Positions 33,116 to 42,146 of a stretch of DNA of 64,000 nt are shown here, in pieces. Under the pieces are notes generated by a model that had not been told where the DNA came from, did no database searches, and was given only the letters and a program-made list of their open reading frames with translations. Source of the DNA: Streptomyces macrolidinus (GTDB taxonomy: Bacteria > Actinomycetota > Actinomycetes > Streptomycetales > Streptomycetaceae); contig NZ_JAMWMR010000015.1 in assembly GCF_023887685.1 (NCBI RefSeq), positions 62,001 through 126,000 of the forward strand, written 5' to 3'. Each line of letters opens with the position of its first letter. Within the stretch, counting starts at the first letter, position 1. Position numbers and translations under genes: made by a program.

Positions 33116-33158
33116 CTCGCCCGTTTCGGGAAACCCGGCCGAGCAGGAGGTACATGTC

Positions 33159-33335
33159 ATGGTTCCGATCCTGCTGGCAATTCTGGTGGCGGCCGTGGTC
33201 TTCTTCGCCATCGGATTCGTGGTGAAAGTACTGTGGTGGATCGCCCTCGCGCTGATCGTGATCTGGCTGCTGGGCTTCCTGTTCCGCCATCAACTGTTCC
33301 CGCATCATCACCACCGCCACGGAGCGCGGGGATGA
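33159..33335 (+). CDS. small hydrophobic membrane protein with His-rich tail
   Basis: 58 residues. Two adjoining hydrophobic stretches cover most of residues 2-42 (ILLAILVAAVVFF and WWIALALIVIWLLGFL), then the tail HQLFPHHHHRHGARG. A strong AGGAGG site precedes the ATG at 33159. Typical of small membrane proteins common in Streptomyces and linked to membrane stress, but no function is established. Downstream of the methyltransferase gene by 43 bp. Confidence 0.8.
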   Translation: MVPILLAILVAAVVFFAIGFVVKVLWWIALALIVIWLLGFLFRHQLFPHHHHRHGARG

Positions 33336-33408
33336 TGCGGGGATGATATGGCCGGCGATCGGGTGACGCATCCTCAGCGCCCTCAGCGCCCCTCGGCCGG
33401 ACCATCGG

Positions 33409-35256
33409 TCAGACCAGCACGGCGTGCTCCACCAGCAGTCGTGCGGCGGCCATGACCGACCCGGCGTCGATGCCCGCGGCGTGCAACTGCTCCGCGGGGG
33501 TCGCGGAGCCCGGCATCGTTCGCACGGCGAGGCGCGCCAGGCGGGGTACGGGGCGCCCGTCGAGGAAGGCGTCGAGGACCGCGTCACCGAGACCGCCCTC
33601 CTCGTGGTGGTCCTCCACCGTGAGGAGGGCGCCGGTGCGGGCGGCGGCCTCGCGCAGGGTGGCCCGGTCGACGGGCTTGACCGAGTAGAGGTCGATGACC
33701 CGCACCCGCAGGCCCTCCTCGGCGAGCGCGTCGGCCGCGGCCAGCGCCTCGTGGACGGTGACCCCGGCCGCGACGATCGTCAGCCGGTCCTCGAAGGAGG
33801 CGCGCAGCACCTTGCTGCCGCCGACCGGGAACTCCTCGGTGGGCCCGTAGACGACCGGTGTCTTCCCGCGCGTGGTGCGCAGATAGCGGATGCCGTCCTG
33901 GTCGGCCATCGCGGCGACGAGCTTGGCGGTCTGGTTGGCGTCGCACGGGTACAGCACGGTCGAGCCGTGCACCGCGCGCAGCATCGCGAGGTCTTCGAGA
34001 CCCATCTGGGACGGGCCGTCCTGGCCGATGGCGCATCCCGCGTGCGAACCGACGAGGTTGATGCCGGAGCCGCTGATCGAGGCCATGCGGACGAAGTCAT
34101 GGGCGCGGGTGAGGAACGCGGCGAACGTCGAGGCGTAGGGCACCCAGCCGCGCGTCGCCATGCCGACGGCGGCGGCGACCATCAACTGTTCGGCGATGTA
34201 GCACTGGAAGTAGCGGTCGGGGTGCTCCTTGCCGAAGTACTCGGCGCGCGTGGAGTCGCCGACCTCGCCGTCGAGGGCGACGATGTCGCCGCGGGCGCTG
34301 CCGAGTGCGGCGAGCGCCTGCCCGTAGGCGTCGCGGGTGGGGACCTCGTCACCGACCTCGTAGCGCGGCAGTTCCAGGTGGCCGCTGTGCACCGGGTGCA
34401 GCGTGCGGGCGGCGGGCGGTGGCTGGACCTCGACGCGCAGGTCCCGTACGCCGCCGAGTTCCGCGATCGCCTCCGCCGGGTCCGGCAGGGGCTTGCCGTG
34501 CAGGCCCTCGTGGTCCTGGACGGCGCGGACGCCCTTGCCCTTGAGGGTGCGGGCGAGGATCACGGTGGGTGCTCCGGTGGTGGACTCGGCCTCGGCGCAG
34601 GCGCGGTCGACGGCCTCCACGTCGTGTCCGTCGACCTCGACGGTGTGCCAGTCGAAGGCCCGGAAGCGCCGTGCGTACGCGTCGAGGTCGTGGCCGTGGC
34701 GGGTGGGGCCGCGCTGGCCGAGCCGGTTGACGTCGACGATCGCGATCAGGTTGTCGAGGTGCTCGTACCCGGCGTGCTCGGCGGCCTCCCAGACGGAGCC
34801 CTCGGCCAGTTCGCTGTCGCCGCACAGCACCCAGACGCGGTAACCGGTGCGGTCGAGCCGCTGCCCGGCCAGGGCGACACCGACGCCGACGGGCAGGCCC
34901 TGGCCGAGCGATCCGGTGGCCGTCTCCACCCAGGGCAGTCGACGGGGCGTGGGGTGCCCTTCGAGACGGCTGCCGAGCTTGCGGTAGGTGAGCAGCTCGG
35001 TCTCGTTGATCGCTCCGGCGGCCTTGTAGGCGGCGTAGAGCAGGGGTGAGGCGTGTCCCTTGGACAGGATGAACCGGTCGTTCGCGGGGTGGGCGGGGCG
35101 TTCGAAGTCGTAGCGGAGGTGGTGGGCCAGCAGGACGGCCATGAGGTCCGCGGCGGACATCGAGGACGTGGGGTGCCCGGAACCGGCCGCGTCGGCGGCG
35201 CGGACGCTGTCCACGCGCAACTGCTGGGCCAGTTCGGTGAGCTGACGGGTCTTCAT
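33409..35256 (-). CDS. tkt: transketolase
   Basis: Thiamine-diphosphate enzyme moving two-carbon units in the pentose phosphate pathway. 615 residues, at the short end for the family. Visible: GSGHPTSSMSAADLM near residue 26 with the catalytic His, FILSKGHASPLLYAAY, the ThDP motif beginning CGDSELAEGS and ending with the asparagine of DVNRLGQ, the pyrimidine domain EVGDSTRAEYF and the C-terminal domain. A main transketolase gene is expected elsewhere in Streptomyces, next to transaldolase, so this is probably a second copy. Start ATG at 35256. Divergent from a VOC protein gene across 285 bp with no clear repeat. Confidence 0.93.
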   Translation of the reverse strand: MKTRQLTELAQQLRVDSVRAADAAGSGHPTSSMSAADLMAVLLAHHLRYDFERPAHPANDRFILSKGHASPLLYAAYKAAGAINETELLTYRKLGSRLEGHPTPRRLPWVETATGSLGQGLPVGVGVALAGQRLDRTGYRVWVLCGDSELAEGSVWEAAEHAGYEHLDNLIAIVDVNRLGQRGPTRHGHDLDAYARRFRAFDWHTVEVDGHDVEAVDRACAEAESTTGAPTVILARTLKGKGVRAVQDHEGLHGKPLPDPAEAIAELGGVRDLRVEVQPPPAARTLHPVHSGHLELPRYEVGDEVPTRDAYGQALAALGSARGDIVALDGEVGDSTRAEYFGKEHPDRYFQCYIAEQLMVAAAVGMATRGWVPYASTFAAFLTRAHDFVRMASISGSGINLVGSHAGCAIGQDGPSQMGLEDLAMLRAVHGSTVLYPCDANQTAKLVAAMADQDGIRYLRTTRGKTPVVYGPTEEFPVGGSKVLRASFEDRLTIVAAGVTVHEALAAADALAEEGLRVRVIDLYSVKPVDRATLREAAARTGALLTVEDHHEEGGLGDAVLDAFLDGRPVPRLARLAVRTMPGSATPAEQLHAAGIDAGSVMAAARLLVEHAVLV

Positions 35257-35541
35257 CTGCGTCTCCTCCGTACCGGTCAGCCGTCGCCGGGGACGGCGTC
35301 CAGGTGTCCCGCCCCGGACGAACGGGGGTGTGTCGGTATCGGTGACGGTGTGGCGGTGGCACGGCGGTGGCCGCCGCGGGCCGGATGTTCCAGGTCACGC
35401 ACAGGTGTCATGGCCGCCGGGTACCCAGGCCGCGGTCGCCGTAACACCGCGCCCGCGGCGGCCTCGCGCGCCGCCCTGCGCCGGACCGGGATCCGGCCGA
35501 AACGATCACGTCCGCACCGAGCCCCAACTAGGCTGTTCCGT

Positions 35542-35895
35542 ATGGAAATTCTGGGAGCCACGCTACGGATCTGCGTCGACGACCTGGAGGCTTCGGTCGC
35601 GTTCTACGAGAGACTGGCGGGCGGCCGTGCCCAGCGCTTCGAGCGGGGCGGCGTCTCGGTCGCCGCGGTCGGCTGCTTCCTGCTGATGAGCGGTCCCGAG
35701 GCGGAGATCGAGGTCCTGCGCAAGGTCACGGCGACGATCGCGGTGAAGGACGTCGAGGAGACCCAGCGCGTCCTCACCGACTCGGGCGCCCGGGTCCTGG
35801 CGGGCCCGATGGCGACACCGGCCGGCCGCAACCTGATCGCACTGCACCCGGACGGTTCGGTGTACGAGTACGCGGACCGCGGGCCGACGGCGTAG
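35542..35895 (+). CDS. VOC (glyoxalase/dioxygenase-like) family protein
   Basis: 117 residues, a single VOC unit pair: LRICVDDLEASVAFYERLAGG then TIAVKDVEETQRVLTDSGARVLAGPM. Metal ligands cannot be assigned with certainty since the usual first His is replaced (RICVDD), so it may be a binding rather than catalytic member. Start ATG at 35542. Function unknown; bleomycin-resistance-like or dioxygenase-like roles are known in the fold. Confidence 0.85.
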   Translation: MEILGATLRICVDDLEASVAFYERLAGGRAQRFERGGVSVAAVGCFLLMSGPEAEIEVLRKVTATIAVKDVEETQRVLTDSGARVLAGPMATPAGRNLIALHPDGSVYEYADRGPTA

Positions 35896-35902
35896 CGACT
35901 CC

Positions 35903-36037
35903 GGGGGGCGGGCGGCGAGCAGGGCCGGCTGCGGCACCGGGCTCGGGGTACACGCGGACCTGGTAGCGGAGCTGCACTGCCGCGAGCGAGGCGCCGACGA
36001 TCCCGCCGAGGCTGTACGCGGCGTGGAAGCCGAGCAT
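35903..36037 (-). pseudogene. possible MFS-transporter fragment
   Basis: Read leftward from 36037, the sequence MLGFHAAYSLGGIVGASLAAVQ resembles the signature after the cytoplasmic loop of some MFS permeases (FHALWSLGG type), then quickly becomes non-membrane. No other part of a transporter is found. Tentative decay remnant, located between a VOC gene and a GNAT gene. Confidence 0.35.
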
Positions 36038-36046
36038 GCGACAACC

Positions 36047-36100
36047 GCCGCACGTCCCTCACGCGCCGCACGTCCCTCACGCGCCGCACGTCCCTCACGC
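36047..36100. repeat. three identical 18-bp tandem repeats
   Basis: GCCGCACGTCCCTCACGC at 36047, 36065 and 36083, followed by a degenerate fourth copy up to the stop codon of the GNAT gene. It is intergenic between convergent genes. Perfect copies suggest recent expansion. Confidence 0.9.
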
Positions 36101-36114
36101 GCCCTTGCGCACCC

Positions 36115-36660
36115 TCACGCCCCGACCATCTCGGCGGTGATGGCCCACCGTTCATGGTCCCGCCACGCGCCATCGATGAAGATCATGTCCGGCGAGAACC
36201 CCTCCAGCCGGAAGCCGCCGCGGCGGGCAAGGGCGATCGAACCGGCGTTGCCGGGCTGCACGTTGATCTCCAGCCGGTGCAGCCCCATCGGCCCGAAGGC
36301 GTAGCGCACCACGAGATCGAGCGCCTCGGACATCAGCCCGCGCCCCACGGCGTGCGCGAAGGCGCCGTATCCGAGGGCCCCGCAACGGAAGCCGCCCTCC
36401 ACGATGTTGTTGATGTTGATGAACCCGGCGAGGGCACCGCTGTCCTTCTCGCACACCAGGAATCCGGCCTTCGTCGGATCCTCGATGAGCCGCCTGGTGT
36501 ACGCGGCGTAGGCCTGGGGGTCGGCGGGCGGGAACAGCCACGGACGGTGCAGTTCCTCGCTCTCCCGCACCCGCGCGACGAACTCTGCTTCGTCCTCGTA
36601 CGTGAAGGGACGGACCCCCACGCGGGGCCCCTCGGCGAGATATCCATGAGTCTCCGGCAC
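36115..36660 (-). CDS. GNAT N-acetyltransferase (RimJ/RimL-like)
   Basis: 181 residues, acetyl-CoA-dependent transferase of the GNAT fold. The N-terminus has VGVRPFTYEDEAEFVARV typical of RimJ/L; the acetyl-CoA pyrophosphate loop is AHAVGRGLMSEAL and the C-terminal strand block is LEINVQPGNAGSIALARRGGFRLEG. Substrate could be the N-terminus of a ribosomal protein or a small amine. Start ATG at 36660. Followed leftward by the repeat-containing spacer. Confidence 0.92.
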   Translation of the reverse strand: MPETHGYLAEGPRVGVRPFTYEDEAEFVARVRESEELHRPWLFPPADPQAYAAYTRRLIEDPTKAGFLVCEKDSGALAGFININNIVEGGFRCGALGYGAFAHAVGRGLMSEALDLVVRYAFGPMGLHRLEINVQPGNAGSIALARRGGFRLEGFSPDMIFIDGAWRDHERWAITAEMVGA

Positions 36661-36684
36661 CCGGCCACCGTACGTGAACCGAGG

Positions 36685-36924
36685 TCAGCCGCGCCGACTC
36701 ATCACCAGAGCCCCGCACAGCGCCCCGATCACCCCCGTGCCCAGCAGCGCCAGCCACAGCGGCATGGTGACCGTGGCCACGAGCAGCCGGATCCGGGTGT
36801 GCTGGGTGTTCTCGAAGACGAAGGCCAGCACGAGCGCGGCCAGCGCCAGCCCGGCGATCCTGCGCGGTGTCACCCACGGCAACCGCCCCTGGCGCGCTTC
36901 ACCGCTGGGGGTCCTCGCTCTCAT
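36685..36924 (-). CDS. LapA/DUF1049-like small membrane protein
   Basis: About 79 residues with two hydrophobic helices and the LapA-type motif FENTQHTRIRLLVATVTMP between them. LapA-like proteins assist lipopolysaccharide assembly in Gram-negatives; in actinobacteria their role is unknown. A longer start at 36945 is possible. Same strand as the GNAT gene downstream (24 bp). Confidence 0.8.
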   Translation of the reverse strand: MRARTPSGEARQGRLPWVTPRRIAGLALAALVLAFVFENTQHTRIRLLVATVTMPLWLALLGTGVIGALCGALVMSRRG

Positions 36925-36990
36925 ACGCCCAGCATGGACGGCCACCGGGCCCGCCGCCCGACCGGCGGGGGCCGGACGGGTGAGCCGCCC

Positions 36991-37539
36991 TCACGCCGAG
37001 GGATGCTCCCGTACGGGGATGCCGGGCGCGAAGTGGGCGACGGCCACGACCAGCCGTTCCTTGTCCAAACGCCACCCGGACACCGCCCGCGAGGCGAACG
37101 CCACGTCCTCGGGCACCGACACGAGTCGCCGCACGACGGCACGGGCCTTCGGACCGTCCCCAGGGAGTGCGGGAGCGCCCTCGCGCCGGACGAGCCCCAC
37201 ATAGGGCAAGGTGGCGACACCCGTGCTCTGCCGCCAGAGCACGAAGCCCGTGATGTCACCCCAGGGCACATGGACGGTGGTGGCCCTGTACCGAGCGGCA
37301 TTCCCACCGAGAAGCACACCTGTCCCGTCCACCCGGAACGCGACCTTGTGACTCATGGCCGTGTACGCCATGAGCGCCCCGCCCCCACCGAACAGAGCCA
37401 GCCCCAGAACCCGCAGGAACAGCGGAACCCCAGGAAGCAACAGGACCACGCTGAAGAAGACACTGCCCACAACGACCCACCCGGTCTTACGGTCCCAGCC
37501 GTACCGCACCTCGTACACGGGTGACACGTCGTCGACCAT
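36991..37539 (-). CDS. membrane protein with PH-like domain, unknown function
   Basis: 182 residues. Two hydrophobic helices near residues 20-60 (GSVFFSVVLLLPGVPLFL and LFGGGGALMAYTAM) are followed by a domain with WGDITGFVLWRQ, resembling membrane-associated bacterial PH domains. Start ATG at 37539; a longer open frame upstream is less plausible. No neighbour suggests a role. Divergent from the hypothetical gene at 37608. Confidence 0.75.
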   Translation of the reverse strand: MVDDVSPVYEVRYGWDRKTGWVVVGSVFFSVVLLLPGVPLFLRVLGLALFGGGGALMAYTAMSHKVAFRVDGTGVLLGGNAARYRATTVHVPWGDITGFVLWRQSTGVATLPYVGLVRREGAPALPGDGPKARAVVRRLVSVPEDVAFASRAVSGWRLDKERLVVAVAHFAPGIPVREHPSA

Positions 37540-37607
37540 ACCGAAAGCATGCCGCCAACTACCCACTACGGAAAGGCTTCTGACCGACCTGCCATCATGT
37601 CGGGACC

Positions 37608-38534
37608 ATGTCCGCCCGCCCGCGAGGTGATCTCTTGAGGAAGGTGGCACTGCGTCCCCACGCACTGTTGCCTCGGCAGTACGACCACCGGAAGGTCCTG
37701 GCGACCACAGTGGACGCCTGGGGCAGGGCCCTCTGGCTGATCTGCCCCGACGCGGAACTCACACCACGTCCGCGCACAAGGCCCTCTCCAACGCCCCGCC
37801 GCTACCCCTACGACGCGCTGCTCGTCACCGCCGAGGGTGGTGCCGTGCGAGAACAGACCCTGCACGCGGTGACCATGCGGGTCATCCACCTTGATGCGTT
37901 GCCCAACGGGCGGTTCATCCTGCACGGGTACGATCCCGGGCGAGAGCCCGATAGGCGGAACGCGCAGATATACGGCCGAGACGGCCGACGCCGACGTTCC
38001 TTCGTGATGGGGGACGCGGTCGAGTTCATGATGGCGGACCGGCGGAACCACGTCTGGAGCGCCTACTTCGACGAGGGTGTCTACGCCGACCCCATCAGTT
38101 GCGCCGGTCTGGTGCGCTGGGACAGCGGGGGACGCCAGGAATGGAGATACGCCGCTCCCGAGGGAGTCGAGTACATCGACACGGTCTACGCCCTCAACGT
38201 CGACGACGGTGTGGCCTGGGCCGGCTACTACCCGACCTTCCCGCTTCTGGAGGTCCGTACGAACGGGCCGACCCGCATCCGGAAGTCGCCCGTAGCCGCC
38301 CCCAGCGGCATGGCCGTACACGGGGAGGACATCGTCATGCTCGGCGGCGACCGGCGACACGACCGCCTTCACCACTGCCGGTTGACGGAAGACGAGGTCC
38401 TGCTGGTCGAAGAAGCACAGCTCACCCTCCCGGACGGTGCACCACTCAAGCAGTACGCACCGCCTGTCGGACGGGGGCGGCATCTGTACGTGCGGGGCGC
38501 CTCGTCCAGGCAGTGGTTCGTGCTCAGCGCATAG
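37608..38534 (+). CDS. hypothetical protein, possibly beta-propeller-like
   Basis: 308 residues, no transmembrane helix or signal. Repeated strand-like blocks with aromatic/hydrophobic ends (VRWDSGGRQEWRY, VEYIDTVYALNVDDG, GMAVHGEDIVMLGG, LPDGAPLKQ) suggest a beta-propeller or other repeated beta-sheet. It also contains many arginines near the N-terminus. GC3 is somewhat lower than in neighbours. No family recognised; Streptomyces-type hypothetical. Confidence 0.7.
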   Translation: MSARPRGDLLRKVALRPHALLPRQYDHRKVLATTVDAWGRALWLICPDAELTPRPRTRPSPTPRRYPYDALLVTAEGGAVREQTLHAVTMRVIHLDALPNGRFILHGYDPGREPDRRNAQIYGRDGRRRRSFVMGDAVEFMMADRRNHVWSAYFDEGVYADPISCAGLVRWDSGGRQEWRYAAPEGVEYIDTVYALNVDDGVAWAGYYPTFPLLEVRTNGPTRIRKSPVAAPSGMAVHGEDIVMLGGDRRHDRLHHCRLTEDEVLLVEEAQLTLPDGAPLKQYAPPVGRGRHLYVRGASSRQWFVLSA

Positions 38535-38552
38535 ACCGCCGTCCGCCGCGAG

Positions 38553-38933
38553 CTACCAGATCAGCACGCCGCCCGCGACGGCCTTCGCTCGCTCGGCGGC
38601 GTCCTCGATGTTCTTCAGGCGTTGGGAGATCTGCTGGACGTGCGTCGCGTGCGACTGTGTCGAATCGGCGGCCGGGGTCACGTGTTCGAGGTTGCGGCGG
38701 ATCAGTGCGCATTCGCCGAGGAACTCGTCCACCTCGTCCGGTGCCACCGTGACCAACTCGCCGGTGGCCAGGGCCGGGAAGAACCTCGCGCCCAGTGCGC
38801 GCACGGCGTCGGAGCCCCACACGGTGGTGCGCCAGCTCTCGAAGCCCGCGAGGTCGGACGCGCTCGCCGGGACATCGAGCACGCGCATCTGGTCGTCCTC
38901 ACCGACGACGTACACATCCACGCACAGACTCAT
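38553..38933 (-). CDS. hypothetical protein
   Basis: 126 residues. Soluble, mixed alpha/beta; MSLCVDVYVVGEDDQMRVLDV at the start and a C-terminal helix QQISQRLKNIEDAAERAK. No recognisable family. The ATG at 38933 overlaps the TGA of a possible small gene upstream (38930-39169). Confidence 0.65.
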   Translation of the reverse strand: MSLCVDVYVVGEDDQMRVLDVPASASDLAGFESWRTTVWGSDAVRALGARFFPALATGELVTVAPDEVDEFLGECALIRRNLEHVTPAADSTQSHATHVQQISQRLKNIEDAAERAKAVAGGVLIW

Positions 38934-39169
38934 GCCCTCAGTCGACCACGGCCGCGAACCGCGGGTCCACACGGTTTCGCCCGCCGATGGCGCGGTTCGC
39001 GGTGCTCGTCGATGATGGTGCCCCCGCCATGCCGGACGGCTTCCCTGTCGTGCCGAACGAAGGGGCTCGAGTGATGGTCTATGCCGTACACCACTGCACC
39101 GAACGGCATGCCCGCCGCGATCCACAGGCCCCCCGTCCGGTAGCCACCGGACGTGCATGTGTGTGACAT
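38930..39169 (-). CDS. possible small gene coupled to the downstream hypothetical
   Basis: 79 residues from ATG at 39169: MSHTCTSGGYRTGGLWIAAGM... ending in a basic tail. The stop codon overlaps the next gene's ATG (ATGA), the layout of translational coupling, but the codon bias is only moderately coding-like, and an open frame on the other strand (38988-39166) is a rival. Function unknown; existence uncertain. Confidence 0.3.
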   Translation of the reverse strand: MSHTCTSGGYRTGGLWIAAGMPFGAVVYGIDHHSSPFVRHDREAVRHGGGTIIDEHREPRHRRAKPCGPAVRGRGRLRA

Positions 39170-39227
39170 GCGCGCACAGTAGCCGACCGGGGGGCGGGCA
39201 GGTCCGGGGCGACGCCCCGAGGTCACC

Positions 39228-40154
39228 TCATGCCAGCGCCGGTGCCTCCAGGGTCAACGTCCCTGCCTCCGTGTCCAGTTCGGCCGCGACACCGAACGGG
39301 ATCGTCAGTGCGTCCGGGCCGTGTCCGAACCCGAACTCCTCCACGACCGGTACGCCCAGGACACCGAGGCGGTCGCTGAGGACGGGACGCAGTTCCTCGT
39401 AGGGCCCGCAGCCCTCCCAGGAGCCCAGTGCGATCCCGGCGACTCCCTCCAGCCGGCCGGACCGCAGGAGTTGGGTGAGGAGCCGGTCGATCCGGAACGG
39501 CTCCTCACCTACGTCCTCGATCATCAACAGCCCACCCCGGGCGCCGGATCGGGCGTGCGGCGTGCCGAGTTCGGACGCGAGCAGGCTCAGACAGCCGCCG
39601 AGGGTGACACCCCGGACGCGGCCGGGCACGAGCGTCATGGCGGTGGAGGAGGTGATGGTGCGCACCGACTCCGGCGCGAACAGCGTTGCCCGCAGGTGCG
39701 CTTGGGCCCGTGCGCTCTTGAGGAAGTCGGCGCCCGCCGCCATCGGCCCGTGCAGGGTGACCAGGCCGAGGCGGTTCGCGAACGCCTCGTGCAATGCGGT
39801 GACGTCGCTGAAGCCGACCAGCGCCTTCGGCCCGGCGGCCCGCAGCGCGTCCCAGTCGAGCAGGTCCACCATGCGCTGGGCGCCGTAACCGCCCCGGGCG
39901 CACAGCACCGCGGACACGTCCGGGTCGCACCAGGCGGCCTGGAAGTCGGCGGCCCGGTCGGCGTCGTTCCCCGCGAGGTACGCCAAGTCGGGGTGCGCGT
40001 CGAGGACATGCGGCGGCGCGACGGGGTCCAGGTCCCAGCCGCGCAGGATGTCGAGCCCGGCGGCGAGGCGCTGCTCGGGTATGGGCCCGCTGGTCGCGAC
40101 GATGGCCACGCGGGCACCGGGCGCGAGCCGGGGCGGCCTGGTGAGCGGTCTCAC
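39228..40154 (-). CDS. LD-carboxypeptidase (S66 peptidase, LdcA/MccF-like)
   Basis: 308 residues, a serine peptidase of the S66 family cutting L,D-bonds in muropeptides (tetrapeptide to tripeptide) or detoxifying peptide-nucleotide antibiotics such as microcin C. Catalytic residues are present: Ser116 in GFSDVTAL, Glu213 in MIEDVGEE and His278 in FGFGHGPD; the GGYGAQRM loop is also conserved. The start GTG at 40154 overlaps the stop of the S9 peptidase gene (GTGA), coupling them. Last gene of a four-peptidase operon, which favours peptidoglycan-peptide recycling; cytoplasmic, no signal peptide. Confidence 0.92.
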   Translation of the reverse strand: MRPLTRPPRLAPGARVAIVATSGPIPEQRLAAGLDILRGWDLDPVAPPHVLDAHPDLAYLAGNDADRAADFQAAWCDPDVSAVLCARGGYGAQRMVDLLDWDALRAAGPKALVGFSDVTALHEAFANRLGLVTLHGPMAAGADFLKSARAQAHLRATLFAPESVRTITSSTAMTLVPGRVRGVTLGGCLSLLASELGTPHARSGARGGLLMIEDVGEEPFRIDRLLTQLLRSGRLEGVAGIALGSWEGCGPYEELRPVLSDRLGVLGVPVVEEFGFGHGPDALTIPFGVAAELDTEAGTLTLEAPALA

Positions 40155-42124
40155 TTGTTGAGCTCCAGAGTGGGGATGCCGGGCACGTTCAGGCCGAACG
40201 CCTGGGCGTACAGGGAGAGTTCGGCCTCCAGTGCGCGCACCATCGTGTCGGCGCGGCGGAAGCCGTGCCCCTCGCCCTCGAAGGCGAGGTACGCGTGCGG
40301 GATCCCGCGCCCGTCGAGCCGGGCCAGGAACCGCTCGCACTGGGCGGGCGGGCAGATGGGGTCGTCGAGTCCCTGCAGCAGCAGGAAGGGCGCGGTGATG
40401 CGGTCCGCCTGCTCCATGGGCGAGCGTTCGACGTAGCGCTCGGGGACCTCGGCGTGCGGTCCGACGAGGCTCTCCAGATAGTGCGACTCGAAGTCGTGGG
40501 TCTCCTCCGCGCCCCAGTTGGCCAGGTCGAGCACGGGGTAGATGATCGTGCCGCAGGCGTACACGTCGGTCGTCGTCAGGGACGCCGCGGTGGTCCAGCC
40601 GCCCGCGCTGCCGCCGCGTACGGCGAGCCGGTCGCGGTCGGCGGTGCCCTCGTCGGCGAGGGCGAGCGCGACGGCCGCGCAGTCCTCGACGTCGACCACG
40701 CCCCACCGTTCGCGCAGCCGGTTGCGGTACTCCCGCCCGTACCCGGTCGAGCCCCCGTAGTTCACCTCGGCGACGCCGATGCCGCGTGAGGTGAAGTAGG
40801 CGATCTCCAGGTCGAGGACGAGCGGGGAGCGGCTGGTGGGGCCACCGTGGGCCCACACCACGTACGGCGGCAACTCGCCCTCGGGCGCGGTGTGGTCGGG
40901 GTGGCGCGGCGGGTAGATGTGCGCGTGGATCTCACGGCCGTCGGGGCCGGTGAAGGTACGGATCCGCGGCTGCGGGTAGTACGCGGGGTCCACCGGGTCC
41001 TGGTGCGCGGCGCCGATCACCCGGGCGCGCCCGGTGCGGGAGTCGAGTTCGACCACTTCGTACGCGCGGTGCGCACCGGCGCCGACGCCGAGGATCCGGC
41101 TGCCGTGCACGGCGAGCGTGGCCGCGAACTCGGTCCAGGGCCCGGCGGTGTCGACGACCTCGCCGCGATCCGGGCAGAGCACCCCGAGACGGCCCGCGCC
41201 CTTGCCGTGCACGACGGCGATCAGCCCGTTCTCCAGCGGCGCGAACCAGCGCTGCCCGACCCGCCACAGGGGCCCGCCGAACTCCTCCTCGCGGGGGCAC
41301 AGCGGCACGCCGTCGCGGTAGAGGTTCCACCAGCCGGTGCGGTCACTGACGTACAACAGGCCGCCGTCCGGGGCCCATTCGGCCTGGGGGACGGACTCGT
41401 CGGGGCCTCCGGCGACCGTGCGCAGCTCCCGGAACGTCCCGTCGTCGGTCACCTCGGCGACGATCAACTCGGTGCCGTCCCACGGCATGCGGGGGTGGTC
41501 CCAGGCGATCCAGGCGGCGCGTCGGCCGTCCGGCGAGAGCCGGGGTCCGGTGACGAACCGGTGGCGGGCCTCGGTCAGTTCACGCAGGGCGTCGCGGTCC
41601 TCGGCCGCCGAGCCGTCCAGAGGTACGGAGACGGCCACGCGCCGTACGTCACCGGGCTTGTCCCCGGTGAACTCCTCCAGCACGCACCACACTTCACCCC
41701 GGTCGAGGTGCAACTGCGGGTCGACCCAGCGCAGTCCGCCGCCCACCGACGAGAGCGGGGTGAGCGGGCGCGGCTCGGCGCCGGGCGCGTCGGGCTCGTA
41801 CGCGTACAGCCGCCCGTCCGCGAAGTGCGCGAACACCACGAGCGGTCCCTCGGGGCGCATCACCCCGGCCCAGGGCAGGCCGCCGTACTCCATGACCCGG
41901 CTGCGCACGTTCCACGGCGCGGGCAGCACCGACCGCGGTGTGCCGTCCGCCGTGCGTCGTACGAGCGCGCGGCGCCCGCCCTCGGTGGGGCGCGGCTCGG
42001 TCCACCACGCCTCGTCACCGACGAAGCCCACCGCGTCCGGCTGCCCGTCGTGTGCGGCGGCGAGCGCCGCGTCGATCGGCGAAGGCCACGCCCCGTACTC
42101 CAGGGTCTGCTCCAACTCCCCCAC
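40151..42124 (-). CDS. S9 family prolyl oligopeptidase (acyl-peptide hydrolase-like)
   Basis: 657 residues. An N-terminal beta-propeller of about 400 residues with WD-like strands, then an alpha/beta-hydrolase domain with RGGSAGGW around the nucleophilic Ser (near residue 504), LQGLDDPICP (Asp) and GEGHGFR (His). The propeller gates entry so that only short peptides are cleaved. No signal peptide, so cytoplasmic. Start: GTG at 42124 is used; a TTG at 42115, with AGGAG at good spacing, is as plausible. Starts 23 bp after the M20 gene's stop. Confidence 0.92.
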   Translation of the reverse strand: MGELEQTLEYGAWPSPIDAALAAAHDGQPDAVGFVGDEAWWTEPRPTEGGRRALVRRTADGTPRSVLPAPWNVRSRVMEYGGLPWAGVMRPEGPLVVFAHFADGRLYAYEPDAPGAEPRPLTPLSSVGGGLRWVDPQLHLDRGEVWCVLEEFTGDKPGDVRRVAVSVPLDGSAAEDRDALRELTEARHRFVTGPRLSPDGRRAAWIAWDHPRMPWDGTELIVAEVTDDGTFRELRTVAGGPDESVPQAEWAPDGGLLYVSDRTGWWNLYRDGVPLCPREEEFGGPLWRVGQRWFAPLENGLIAVVHGKGAGRLGVLCPDRGEVVDTAGPWTEFAATLAVHGSRILGVGAGAHRAYEVVELDSRTGRARVIGAAHQDPVDPAYYPQPRIRTFTGPDGREIHAHIYPPRHPDHTAPEGELPPYVVWAHGGPTSRSPLVLDLEIAYFTSRGIGVAEVNYGGSTGYGREYRNRLRERWGVVDVEDCAAVALALADEGTADRDRLAVRGGSAGGWTTAASLTTTDVYACGTIIYPVLDLANWGAEETHDFESHYLESLVGPHAEVPERYVERSPMEQADRITAPFLLLQGLDDPICPPAQCERFLARLDGRGIPHAYLAFEGEGHGFRRADTMVRALEAELSLYAQAFGLNVPGIPTLELNK

Positions 42125-42146
42125 TCCTCTTCTCAGGCCGTGCGCA

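Noticed and set aside
35257..35541. 285-bp spacer between transketolase and VOC genes
   Set aside because: Checked for small genes, tRNA-like folds and operators; nothing convincing seen.
36047..36100. Three 18-bp direct repeats as a CRISPR array
   Set aside because: Copies are head to tail without spacers and there are no cas genes.
38988..39166. Rightward small open frame MARFAVLVDDG...
   Set aside because: No ribosome site, no recognised family and only mild codon bias. The opposing frame with coupled ATGA is slightly better, though neither is sure.
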